From positions 67,908 to 131,907 of the forward strand of contig CAZGEG010000009.1 of the NCBI GenBank assembly GCA_964524835.1: a stretch of 64,000 nucleotides of DNA, written 5' to 3'. This stretch comes from JACRCG01 sp964524835 (GTDB lineage: Bacteria; Desulfobacterota; Desulfuromonadia; Geobacterales; Pseudopelobacteraceae). Of the stretch, positions 44,470-52,607 are shown piece by piece; position 1 is the first letter of the stretch, and each line of letters begins with the position of its first letter. Under the pieces are notes generated by a model. It was not told the DNA's origin and did no database searches. It saw only the letters and a program-made list of their open reading frames with translations. Position numbers and translations under genes: made by a program.

Positions 44470-45452
44470 AGGTACTCCTCCGGTTGTCCGCAGGGAAACC
44501 AGCATGAGTACCGATGGTCGTTGCCAGCGCCGGCAACAAGGGGCGGGTATTCAATGCGGCACCTTTCCCCTGCTCTCGGACAGCGTGGGGCAAAACGGCA
44601 CCCCGGCGGCAATGCGGCAAAATTCGGGGGGAGGTCCGGGATATTCGGCAGCCGGCGGTGAGGCGTGTCTTCGATACGCGGAATCGCATCGAACAGCGCC
44701 CTGGTATAGGGCATTCTCATGTTCCGGAACAGTTCGGCCGTCGGGGCCTGCTCGACGATTCGGCCGGCATACATCACCGCAACGCTGTCGGCACAACCGG
44801 CCACTACACCCAGATCATGGCTGACCAGCAGGATCGCCATGTCCCGCTCCTGCCGGAGCCGGGCCAGCAGCGCGAGGATTTCCGCCTGAACGGTCACATC
44901 CAGCGCCGTCGTCGGCTCATCGGCGATCAGCAGCTTCGGCTCGCAGGCCAGGGCGATGGCAATGGCCACCCGCTGGCGCATGCCGCCGGAAAGCTGGTGC
45001 GGATAGCAGGAGAGCCGCTCCTCGGGACGGGGAATGCCTACGGAGTGAAGGAGGAAAAGGGCGCGCTCCATCCCCTCGCGGCGCGGGATGCCGAGATGGA
45101 CGCGCATCGGTTCGATGATCTGAGCGGCAACCGTCATGACCGGATTCAGTGACGAGAGAGGGTTCTGCAGGACTACGCCAATCTCCTTCCCCCGGAGCCG
45201 GTTCAGTTCCCGCTCGGACAGCTTGCCGGTATCGCGGCTATCAAAGCGGATGTTCCCTTGCGCCGGGACCAGCCCGAGAATGGCGCGGCAGAGCATGCTC
45301 TTGCCGCTCCCCGACTCCCCGACCAGCGCCAACGTCTTCCCCTTTTCCAGGAAAAGCGAAATCGCGTCCACCGGACGGATCGGACCCTGTTCGGTATGGA
45401 GTTCAACCGTCAGGCCCTCCACGGCGAGCAGATGACGGTCAGATTCGGTCAT
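44466..45452 (-). CDS. Oligopeptide/nickel-type ABC transporter ATPase (DppD/OppD)
   Basis: Protein of 328 aa. Walker A ALVGESGSGKSM, signature LSGGMRQRVAIAIAL, Walker B LLIADEPTTALD, H-loop LVSHDLGVV, and a C-terminal extension with cysteines (CRFAPRCPRAGERC). It overlaps the permease gene by 14 bases. It is the first ATPase subunit of the same importer. Confidence 0.9.
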   Translation of the reverse strand: MTESDRHLLAVEGLTVELHTEQGPIRPVDAISLFLEKGKTLALVGESGSGKSMLCRAILGLVPAQGNIRFDSRDTGKLSERELNRLRGKEIGVVLQNPLSSLNPVMTVAAQIIEPMRVHLGIPRREGMERALFLLHSVGIPRPEERLSCYPHQLSGGMRQRVAIAIALACEPKLLIADEPTTALDVTVQAEILALLARLRQERDMAILLVSHDLGVVAGCADSVAVMYAGRIVEQAPTAELFRNMRMPYTRALFDAIPRIEDTPHRRLPNIPDLPPNFAALPPGCRFAPRCPRAGERCRIEYPPLVAGAGNDHRYSCWFPCGQPEEYL

Positions 45453-46257
45453 AGCGTCCTCTCAGTCCGTCTCCGACAACATTCACCGACAATACTGTCA
45501 GAAACATCACTGCCGTCGGGATCATCGCAACATGCGGCGTCTGCTCCAGCACATCGCGACCTGCGGCGATCATCCCCCCCCAGCTTGGGGTCGGCGAAGG
45601 AACGCTCAGGCCGAGAAAACCGAGCCCCCCTTCGGCAACGATGACGAATCCTGCTACAACCAGAGTGTACGCCATCAGCGGCCCAAGTATATTGGGGAGG
45701 ATTTCCCTGATCAGGATGGATGTATCGCCCGCACCGCCGATCCGTGCCGCCTGGACGAATTCCCTTTCGCTGAATCTGATGGTATTGGCCCTGACTACCC
45801 TGACAAAGCGGGGAGAGATCAGGAGTCCCAGTCCCAGAGTGATCGTAATGAGACTCGGCCCGAGAACGGAGGTGAACACCAGCAGAAAGACCAGCCCCGG
45901 GAAGGCGAGAAGTACATCGGCGCAGGTCATGATGATGCGTTCAAGCCAGCCGCGGTAATAGCCGGACGGCATCCCGAGCAGCAGTCCAACGCTCAGACCG
46001 AGCAGCGGCGCGCAGGTGCCTACCGTCAGCGAGACCCGTGCTCCGAAGAGGAGCCGTGCCACGATATCTCGCCCGGTAGCGTCGGTGCCGAGCAGGTGTG
46101 CTCCACCGGGCCTGGCGGCGAGATGGTCAAAGTCGATCTGATCCAGAGTGAAGGGAAGCGGCCAGAGGCCAACGCTGGCGGCACAGAGAACCACCAGTGC
46201 CAGCCAGCATATGGCGGCATAGAAGCTCAGGCAGTTATTACGGCACGGGTTAGCCAT
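45439..46257 (-). CDS. ABC transporter permease (DppC type)
   Basis: Protein of about 272 aa with an N-terminal membrane helix (CLSFYAAICWLALVVLCAAS) and, after a periplasmic loop carrying HLLGTDATGRDI, five further helices; the EAA-loop-like stretch EREFVQAARIGGAGD contacts the ATPase. The ATG at 46257 is chosen because the frame upstream runs through the neighbouring permease. Forms the membrane channel with the DppB-type protein, with 8 bases overlap between their genes. Confidence 0.88.
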   Translation of the reverse strand: MANPCRNNCLSFYAAICWLALVVLCAASVGLWPLPFTLDQIDFDHLAARPGGAHLLGTDATGRDIVARLLFGARVSLTVGTCAPLLGLSVGLLLGMPSGYYRGWLERIIMTCADVLLAFPGLVFLLVFTSVLGPSLITITLGLGLLISPRFVRVVRANTIRFSEREFVQAARIGGAGDTSILIREILPNILGPLMAYTLVVAGFVIVAEGGLGFLGLSVPSPTPSWGGMIAAGRDVLEQTPHVAMIPTAVMFLTVLSVNVVGDGLRGRYDRI

Positions 46258-47227
46258 TAGCCACCCCCGTCCGTACTCGCGGATCCAGCATGGAGTAGCA
46301 GAGGTCCACCAGGAAATTGATGCCGACATAGGCAACGGTGATCAACAACACCGTCCCCTGCACCACCGGATAGTCCTGGGCAAAGATGGCGGTCACGAGG
46401 AGTCTGCCGATTCCCGGGAGCGCAAAGACTGTTTCAATAATGACCGCCCCGCTGATCAGGCTGGCTGTCTGCATGCCGAGCACGGTGATAAAGGTAAAAC
46501 TGGATGGACGCAGGGCATGGACCAGCAGAATGCGCCAAGGGGAGAGCCCCTTGCAGCGGGCCAGCAAAATGAAGTCCTCCTTGAGAGTAGCGATCAGGTC
46601 GCTCCGCAGCACCCGCATAAGGGTCACCCATTCCACCAGGGCGATCGAGAGCGCCGGGAGCAGGAATCCCTTCAGGTTCGCCACAACTCCTGCACTCAAT
46701 GGGGTGTAGCCGGTGGCGGGGAGCAGCTTGAGTTTCAGTGCGCAGAGGAATACCAGCCCCATCGCCATCGCATAGTTCGGGAGCGACGCACAGCCGAAAG
46801 CGACTGTCCCGGTGACCCGGTCGAGGAGCGAACCGGAGCGCCAGGCGGTGATAATCCCCGCGGGGAGCGCGAGCAGCAGCGCAAAAAACTGTGAGAGCGC
46901 CAGCAGCTCCAGCGTCACCGGGAGATGACTGCGCAGCGCATGGATGACCGGCTGCTCCGTGGCCAGCGACTTCCCGAATTCTCCCCGGCAGACGCCTCCG
47001 ATCCATGCGGCATACCGGACGAGCACCGGCCGGTTCAGGCCGAGACGTTCCCGTATCTCCGCCAGATCTGCGGAGTTCGCGCCATGTCCTGCAATTTCAG
47101 CGGCGATGTCCGTGGGAAGTCGGTCAGTCATGAAAAAGGTCAGCAGTGTGACCGCCACCACGACCAGCAGCAGGTGGAGCAGTTTTTTCCAGACCAATGT
47201 CATGTATGCCCCACAGCCATCCGTCAT
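46250..47227 (-). CDS. ABC transporter permease (DppB type)
   Basis: Protein of about 325 aa with six predicted membrane segments; the first is LLHLLLVVVAVTLLTFFM, and the EAA-loop is DFILLARCKGLSPWRILLVH. The start ATG at 47227 shares one base with the stop of the hydrolase gene (TAATG), suggesting coupled translation; another ATG 24 bases later is possible. It forms the heteromeric channel with the DppC-type permease. Confidence 0.88.
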   Translation of the reverse strand: MTDGCGAYMTLVWKKLLHLLLVVVAVTLLTFFMTDRLPTDIAAEIAGHGANSADLAEIRERLGLNRPVLVRYAAWIGGVCRGEFGKSLATEQPVIHALRSHLPVTLELLALSQFFALLLALPAGIITAWRSGSLLDRVTGTVAFGCASLPNYAMAMGLVFLCALKLKLLPATGYTPLSAGVVANLKGFLLPALSIALVEWVTLMRVLRSDLIATLKEDFILLARCKGLSPWRILLVHALRPSSFTFITVLGMQTASLISGAVIIETVFALPGIGRLLVTAIFAQDYPVVQGTVLLITVAYVGINFLVDLCYSMLDPRVRTGVANG

Positions 47228-47901
47228 TATTTCTGCTTCAACCAGACAAATACCGGATCTACCCAAATATCCGCCGGTTTGAAGAAGAGCTGGTGCCCGG
47301 ACGAGCTGTCCAGAACGATTTCCCTGGCAGAGAAACCTTCCCTTGATCTGGCAAAAACCGGGCCGCAGCTTCCGGCGATCTTGTCCGAAGCCGCATAGAG
47401 CGACAGGAAGTTCCCCTTCAGTGTGCCGAAGTCCGGGTACCCTTTCTCCAGCCCCTTGATGCCGCAGCCGGCCAGAATTGCATAGCTGATCTTCGGGTTC
47501 TGCAACTGCGCCGCCACCTGTAGAGTGATGACGCCCCCCTTGGAATGTCCGGCGACCGTGATATTCTCGGGCGGAACACCGGCATCCAGCAGCGTGCGGA
47601 CATCCGCCGCCGCTTTTTTCCCGTATTCGATCACCGAGACATCCTTGGGCCGGATTTCGCTGATGACGGTGTACCCCTTGTCGGTGAAGGCTTTCAGAAT
47701 GTCGTAATATTTGCAGTCGCCATCCACACCTTTTGTTTCGACATAATAATTGTGATGATAGAACAGGTATTGTACGGATGGATTGACGGCTGCCGGCATC
47801 CCATACGATGGCTCTGCCGCCCGGACTGCCGGGACTGCGTAGAATGCGGCCAGAAGCACCAGAGTACAGATAATCAAACTTGTACAGATAATGCGGTTCA
47901 T
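47227..47901 (-). CDS. Exported alpha/beta-hydrolase
   Basis: Protein of 224 aa with a signal peptide (MNRIICTSLIICTLVLLAAF, cleavage near VRA|AE). The nucleophile elbow is GHSKGG (Ser), and a catalytic His candidate lies in SSSGHQLFF. The Asp candidate is in YAASDKIAG. The fold is a serine hydrolase; the substrate is unknown. It is inserted between the substrate-binding protein and permease genes of the ABC importer, so it may release or modify the imported ligand in the periplasm, for example by ester hydrolysis. Confidence 0.8.
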   Translation of the reverse strand: MNRIICTSLIICTLVLLAAFYAVPAVRAAEPSYGMPAAVNPSVQYLFYHHNYYVETKGVDGDCKYYDILKAFTDKGYTVISEIRPKDVSVIEYGKKAAADVRTLLDAGVPPENITVAGHSKGGVITLQVAAQLQNPKISYAILAGCGIKGLEKGYPDFGTLKGNFLSLYAASDKIAGSCGPVFARSREGFSAREIVLDSSSGHQLFFKPADIWVDPVFVWLKQK

Positions 47902-47910
47902 GTGCGCCTC

Positions 47911-49473
47911 TTATTTCCCCGTTTTAGTTCCGTCCAACCATGCATCGCTGACCCGGATAACCCCTTGACGAACATTGTCGATTCCCTTGACCCCCATCTT
48001 GGCGATGACATGAAAACGCCGCCCGCCGCCGTAGAGGAAGATCGCATCCTCGTTGATCAGGGCGGCCACGCCGCAGAGCGCCTTTTCCCGCACCTTCCGA
48101 TCCATGCTCATCTGCTGGATCATCAGCAGTTCATCCATTTTCGGGTTTTTGTACTTGCTGAAGTTCAGGGTACTGCCGGAGTAGAGATTGTTCTTCAATA
48201 TCGGCCCCATGTCGTCAAAATCTCTCATCTTCCAGCCGGTAATCTGGTAATCGCCGGTGATGCCGCGCTTTGCCAGCTGCGCTTCGGCCAGGGGGGTAAG
48301 CGTGAGCGTCACGCCGACCTCCTTGAACAGCCGCTGCATGATTTCTCCCGCTTCTTTACCCCGCGGGGTGTTGGTATGATTCATCTCCAGGGTGACCGGC
48401 ATGCCGTACTCCGCCAGCAGTTTGCGGGCCTTGGCCGGGTCGTATTCCCGGTATGACGCAGTGCCGCACCCCAGCTGCCCGCCGAACGGCTCTTTTGCCA
48501 GCGGCAGAGTCCCCTTGTAGTCCGCCTTTATAAGCAGCTCCTGGTTCCACGCGTGGGCGAGGGCCTGCCGGACTCTGGCGTCATTCAGCGGCGGTTTGGA
48601 GGCGTTGAGGAGAAAATTGTATGGCCCGCCCGAGTCGCTGGAGTAGACCTTGAGGGAGCGCTCTTCACGGGCCTGGAGGATGCTGGCGCCGCGATCGGTC
48701 TGGATCACGTCGATCTCCCCGGACTGCAGGCTGGCAAACCTGGCCTGCATATCCGGCATTGGCCGGAAGACTACGCTGTCCAAATGCCCTTTCCCCTTGC
48801 GCCAGTAATTGGGGTTTCTGACCACGGTCAGGCGGTCGTTGGCGAGCCATTCCTTGAACATGTAGGGACCGGTTCCGACCGGTGCCCGGTTCTGGGTATC
48901 CTCTTTGAGCGCCTTGGGAGAAGCGATGAACACTGCAAAAGACTGAGGCTCGGACAGGGCATTTTTGAACGTCGCCCAGGGGTGCTTCAGATTGAAGCGA
49001 ACCGTGAAATCGTCCGCTTTTTGCACCGATTCGATCGTGTCAATCGCCGTGAGGGCAAAGTATTTATTTTTGGGATCGAGGAGCCGCTGCCAGTGTCCAA
49101 CCACCGCATCGGCATTGAACGGGGTGCCGTCATGGAAACTGACCCCTTTGCGCAGTTTGATTGTCCAACTCTTGCCGTCCTTTGACGGTTTGGCGGAGAG
49201 GGCAAGCTCCGGCACGAGGTTCCCCTTGGGGTCCAGGTCGAACAGACGCTCCTCAATGGCCATTATCACAGTGCGGTCGGCAATCCCCATATAATTAGCT
49301 TTCAGCGGATCGAAGCCCCGTAACTCCAGCTCCAGGCCGACCGTCAGGGTACCGCCCGACTGCGGGGCAGCCACCGCCATCTTTCCCTCGCCGAAGATCA
49401 CCAATGCCGCCAGAAAGCATATTCCGGTGAATCGGGCAACACGCCATAATGTACACCCTTTGCCATTACTCAT
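47911..49473 (-). CDS. Dipeptide/nickel-type ABC transporter substrate-binding protein
   Basis: Protein of about 520 aa of the SBP_bac_5 family. Signal peptide (LAALVIFGEGKMAVAA region), then GGTLTVGLELELRGFDPL, a typical SKDGKSWTIKLRKGVSFHDG segment, APVGTGPYMFKEW and DARVRQALAHAW. The ATG at 49473 is behind AGGAGG. It delivers a peptide, metal chelate or similar ligand to the permeases. The ligand cannot be told from sequence. The start overlaps the stop of the methyltransferase gene by 8 bases. Confidence 0.9.
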   Translation of the reverse strand: MSNGKGCTLWRVARFTGICFLAALVIFGEGKMAVAAPQSGGTLTVGLELELRGFDPLKANYMGIADRTVIMAIEERLFDLDPKGNLVPELALSAKPSKDGKSWTIKLRKGVSFHDGTPFNADAVVGHWQRLLDPKNKYFALTAIDTIESVQKADDFTVRFNLKHPWATFKNALSEPQSFAVFIASPKALKEDTQNRAPVGTGPYMFKEWLANDRLTVVRNPNYWRKGKGHLDSVVFRPMPDMQARFASLQSGEIDVIQTDRGASILQAREERSLKVYSSDSGGPYNFLLNASKPPLNDARVRQALAHAWNQELLIKADYKGTLPLAKEPFGGQLGCGTASYREYDPAKARKLLAEYGMPVTLEMNHTNTPRGKEAGEIMQRLFKEVGVTLTLTPLAEAQLAKRGITGDYQITGWKMRDFDDMGPILKNNLYSGSTLNFSKYKNPKMDELLMIQQMSMDRKVREKALCGVAALINEDAIFLYGGGRRFHVIAKMGVKGIDNVRQGVIRVSDAWLDGTKTGK

Positions 49474-50365
49474 TCTCTCCTCCTGCACCGCAAAAATGTA
49501 CCGCATGAACAAAACGGAAAACCTCAGATACGTGTATGCTCTTGTTAACGCCATGGAACCATGCCTCCTTGCAGGCTGATGATGTAACAATTTCAATTGG
49601 GCTGAATCCCCGCTCCCGCAGGAACGGTTCGATCTCTTCATCCTTGATTCCGAAGCGGAACGGCTCTCCCCAATCCTTCACCCGCTTGTGCATTCTTTGT
49701 GCTTCCCTGCCGGAATGTGTCCCATCTACTACCGCCTGCGGGAAGTAGTCGAAGATGATGGAGCTGCCGCACCCGGAATGACGCGTCACAAAATCAAAGG
49801 TAGCGTCAACCGCCGCGGCGGTCAGGTAATAGATTACCCCCTCCCAGAGAAACAGAGTTTTTTTGGTCCGATCGTATCCTGAGTCGCAGAGTCGGCTGCG
49901 CAGATCGTCTGTGCAAAAATCGACCGGAACAAAAACGACATAATCCGGCACTCCTCCGAACAGGTTCTTGAGCTTCTCGAACTTCACCGTCTGGGTGGCA
50001 GGATGGTCGACTTCAAAAACCTTCACGTTACTGTCGGGAGCGACAAGCCGATAGGCCCTCGAATCGAAGCCGGCGCCGAGAATGACAAGCTGTTCGATCC
50101 CGTCGCCCAGCGTGGCTGCCATCCGCTCGTCAATATAGCGCGTGCGGGCCAGAATCCCGCCGCGAAGGCCGGGACACCTCTTTTCGGAGAGCCAGCCAAA
50201 AGCCTTTCCAAGCAAGGGATATTTGCGGAGTATCAGGAAAAAAGGGCTGAGAAAATGGGGGGCATAGAGGTCGTTGCAGATCCTGTCAGCCGCGGGCTTT
50301 CTCACTTCCCTGGCCCGAACGGCGGTCGTTCCTTCCGATGTCCGACTCGGTTTTCCGGTTTTCAT
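49466..50365 (-). CDS. Leucine-carboxyl-methyltransferase-type SAM methyltransferase
   Basis: Protein of 299 aa. Motifs of the LCM family: ARTRYIDERM, VILGAGFDSRAYRL (SAM binding), FEVDHPATQTVKFEKL and LFLWEGVIYYL. It methylates a carboxyl or similar group of an unknown substrate. No signal peptide, so cytoplasmic. Its gene follows the TetR gene by 12 bases and overlaps the substrate-binding gene by 8, so the methyltransferase and the importer are one operon. It may modify the imported ligand or a small molecule made here. Confidence 0.85.
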   Translation of the reverse strand: MKTGKPSRTSEGTTAVRAREVRKPAADRICNDLYAPHFLSPFFLILRKYPLLGKAFGWLSEKRCPGLRGGILARTRYIDERMAATLGDGIEQLVILGAGFDSRAYRLVAPDSNVKVFEVDHPATQTVKFEKLKNLFGGVPDYVVFVPVDFCTDDLRSRLCDSGYDRTKKTLFLWEGVIYYLTAAAVDATFDFVTRHSGCGSSIIFDYFPQAVVDGTHSGREAQRMHKRVKDWGEPFRFGIKDEEIEPFLRERGFSPIEIVTSSACKEAWFHGVNKSIHVSEVFRFVHAVHFCGAGGENE

Positions 50366-50377
50366 ACGTGTGTCCCC

Positions 50378-50965
50378 TCAGATCTTCGTCGTGAACTGGA
50401 GTCTGAATCCGTCGTAGATTGCCATGGTAGCCCTGCGGATATAATCATCGACATCCGGGATGCCTCTTTCCTCAAGATAATTGCAGTTGGCATTCAGCCA
50501 ATACGCCAGCTTTTGGGCAAACATCATCCTGGTGATTCTGATCATTTTCAGTTCCAGCTCGTCCAGTCCTTTGAAGAGCGGGTAATCCACCAATGTTGCC
50601 GCGATGAATTCATTAAGATCCTGTCCCATCTGCTTGCTTAATTCCATATTTCTGCCATCCCAGAAACAACGGAACAGAAACCTCTCCTCCTCGGCAAACC
50701 TGACATAGTTGATTCCCTGATCGATCCACCTGTCGCCGGTCCGATCAATCAGCATCCGTTCCTTGAGCAGTTCCATCGCCTTCAGGCAGACCGCATCCTC
50801 CAGCTCCCGTGCATTGGCGAACTGGGAGTAAATCGGCATCGTGGAGGATTTAATGGCTTTGGCAACAGCGGTGACCGAGAAGCCATTCCAGCCGTTTTTC
50901 CTGACCAATTCAAAAGCAGCGCCGATGATCTCATCACGACCGAACTGCATGTTTCTCGGTGACAT
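50378..50965 (-). CDS. TetR-family regulator of the transporter operon
   Basis: Protein of 195 aa. The N-terminal HTH reads RDEIIGAAFELVRKNGWNGF, SVTAVAKAIKSSTMPIYSQF; the rest is a helical ligand-binding domain. It is first in the operon, and an A/T-rich palindrome lies just upstream of its start, so autoregulation and control of the importer and methyltransferase genes is likely. The effector is unknown. Confidence 0.88.
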   Translation of the reverse strand: MSPRNMQFGRDEIIGAAFELVRKNGWNGFSVTAVAKAIKSSTMPIYSQFANARELEDAVCLKAMELLKERMLIDRTGDRWIDQGINYVRFAEEERFLFRCFWDGRNMELSKQMGQDLNEFIAATLVDYPLFKGLDELELKMIRITRMMFAQKLAYWLNANCNYLEERGIPDVDDYIRRATMAIYDGFRLQFTTKI

Positions 50966-50992
50966 ACGTAACCTCGATTGTTTTATAGACAG

Positions 50993-51015
50993 TTTATATA
51001 ATCCATTTATATAAA
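50993..51015. promoter_or_regulatory. Palindromic operator upstream of the TetR/transporter operon
   Basis: TTTATATAA and TTATATAAA with a 5-base spacer (TCCAT), about 30 bases upstream of the TetR start. Its A/T-richness would also suit a promoter -10 region. Confidence 0.6.
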
Positions 51016-51316
51016 GACCGTATGAATGTCAATAATAAAATATCGCTGACAGTTTATTATTGGAGCCCAGACTCGGCTCCCACGTGAAATACAAAAGGGC
51101 CGTCGTTAGACAGCCCACTTGTAGCCATATATTGATTTCGAACTTTCCAATATGCGGCTCATTCAGCTCTACTTGGAACGTGTTAAATGCCGTAGCACGG
51201 GAGTTGGTGGCGCGTTTCGGATAGAGCCGAATATGAGCGCCTTTAGTTTGACCCGATACTCCACCCGCCAATTTTCCGCATGGCCTTATGTGCCTCTTCT
51301 CCTGAAATAAAATAAA

Positions 51317-51360
51317 GGCCGCGTGCCAACTCGACAATTGTTCGAAGTTGAGACGCGGCC
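51317..51360 (-). terminator. Terminator of the hicAB operon
   Basis: Outer arms GGCCGCGT and ACGCGGCC enclose an imperfectly paired loop. Read on the minus strand it is followed by a T-rich tail, 30 bases after the hicB stop. The remainder of the gap from 51016 to 51390 shows no supported gene. Confidence 0.7.
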
Positions 51361-51390
51361 CGTTTGGCTGCCACCCTTGGTTTGGTCTTT

Positions 51391-51717
51391 TCAATTAGCG
51401 TACATAAGAACGTCCGAAGCCCATTGGTTCAGACTCTTTCCATGAGCTTCAGCCATCATTGCAGCGTGGGCATGAACCTCAGGGGGGACTCGTAACATAA
51501 GTTTGCCCGAATAGGGTTTCTGCGGAGCTCTTCCCAGTTTTTCACATGAAGCCAGATAGTCATCTACCGCCTCAAAGAAGGCTGCGCGCAGCTCTTTCAC
51601 GGAAACGGCGTGAAAACCAATGACGTCTTTAATCCCTGCTATGTGGCCAACGAAGCATCCATCTTCATCACTGTATTCAATTCTGGCGGCATATCCTTTG
51701 TAAGTCATTGTATTCAT
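51391..51717 (-). CDS. hicB: HicB-type antitoxin
   Basis: Protein of 108 aa. The N-terminal degraded RNase-H-like HicB fold reads YKGYAARIEYSDEDGCFVGH, IAGIKDVIGFHA, and the C-terminal part GKLMLRVPPEVHAHAAMMAE has the ribbon-helix-helix DNA-binding form. It neutralises HicA and represses the operon. It follows hicA and overlaps it by 4 bases (ATGA), so both are translated together. Confidence 0.88.
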   Translation of the reverse strand: MNTMTYKGYAARIEYSDEDGCFVGHIAGIKDVIGFHAVSVKELRAAFFEAVDDYLASCEKLGRAPQKPYSGKLMLRVPPEVHAHAAMMAEAHGKSLNQWASDVLMYAN

Positions 51718-51968
51718 GGTTTTACTCCCGCGTTCTCCAAAAATGTTTTAGCGTCCCTGATTTGATACGGCTTTGCCTCTTTTGCCGGGTGTGGCCGGTG
51801 AAATGCGGCAATCACCCCGTTCAAAACAAAGCGGACCCGTGACCCTGCCCCCTCAATAGTCTGTGCACCCAATGAGATAAATAGTGATTCAATCCGGCGC
51901 CATTCCAGTGTCGCTGGAACCGGCTGCGAAAAAATATCATCCAGCGTTTTTCGATGGGACTTGTTCAT
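51714..51968 (-). CDS. hicA: HicA-type mRNA interferase toxin
   Basis: Protein of 84 aa of double-stranded-RNA-binding fold. Family stretches: KTLDDIFSQPVPATLEWRRI, LGAQTIEGAGSRVRF and AFHRPHPAKEAKPYQI. HicA cleaves mRNA when free of HicB. The ATG at 51968 is used; a TTG upstream at 52004 has no ribosome site. Toxin before antitoxin with a 4-base overlap is the usual hicAB order. Confidence 0.88.
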   Translation of the reverse strand: MNKSHRKTLDDIFSQPVPATLEWRRIESLFISLGAQTIEGAGSRVRFVLNGVIAAFHRPHPAKEAKPYQIRDAKTFLENAGVKP

Positions 51969-52148
51969 ATGGAGATAATAACCACGAAGAGGCTTAGTTT
52001 GCAATCATATTATGATATCGTTTGGAAAATATTCCAGAGACATAATGCAGATTATTAGTACCAGGTACGTTGGAAGATAAGCGGCTTTACGTTCCCTTTT
52101 GTGAGGAAACAGTACTGGATTGTTGAATAAACTGCACGGCGATGGAAA

Positions 52149-52484
52149 CTATGGGGTGCCGGATGGCAGGTAATCCTCCCGCAGCGGTGAGAACACCTCC
52201 ACTGCCACCGACTCCTCGACTATTTCGGCGCAGTGAAGCACGTCGCCCGGAATGCACCAGCTGTCCCCCGCCTGCACGTCATGGACGTCCGCGCCGACCG
52301 TCAGCCGGATCCGTCCCTTTACCAGGTATCCGGTCTGTTCGTGGGGGTGGGAGTGAAGAGGGAGGACCGCCCCTTTCTGCAGCAGGAACTCCACCATCAG
52401 CGTCTTGTCGCCATGCACCAGGGTCTTCTGTTCTATTCCAGCCAAAGGCTGCCGGTACCCTTTATCGCTCTGTTTTTCAAACAT
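52149..52484 (-). CDS. Cupin-domain protein
   Basis: Protein of 111 aa, a single cupin barrel with the metal-binding motif HSHPHEQTGYLVKG and the second-motif area PGDVLHCAEIVEE. Small cupins bind metals or small ligands and act as enzymes or sensors; the ligand is unknown here. The ATG at 52484 follows GGAGG. It stands alone between hicAB and the MocR gene. Confidence 0.8.
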   Translation of the reverse strand: MFEKQSDKGYRQPLAGIEQKTLVHGDKTLMVEFLLQKGAVLPLHSHPHEQTGYLVKGRIRLTVGADVHDVQAGDSWCIPGDVLHCAEIVEESVAVEVFSPLREDYLPSGTP

Positions 52485-52607
52485 CTTTGCCCTCCGTGGC
52501 TTCGTAATATGTTCCTGTAATTATATTCACAACTGCACCTATACCTGAGGACAATTTGAGTTTATGCATTAGACAGCAGATTGTGAGGCAGCAGAACAAC
52601 GACCCGA

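Noticed and set aside
47911..49473. Assignment of the importer to nickel (NikA)
   Set aside because: The binding protein only shows generic SBP_bac_5 features; nothing indicates nickel rather than peptides or chelates.
51029..51394. Minus-strand 121-aa frame after hicB
   Set aside because: It overlaps the terminator hairpin, has a TTG start without ribosome site and a mixed, non-protein composition.
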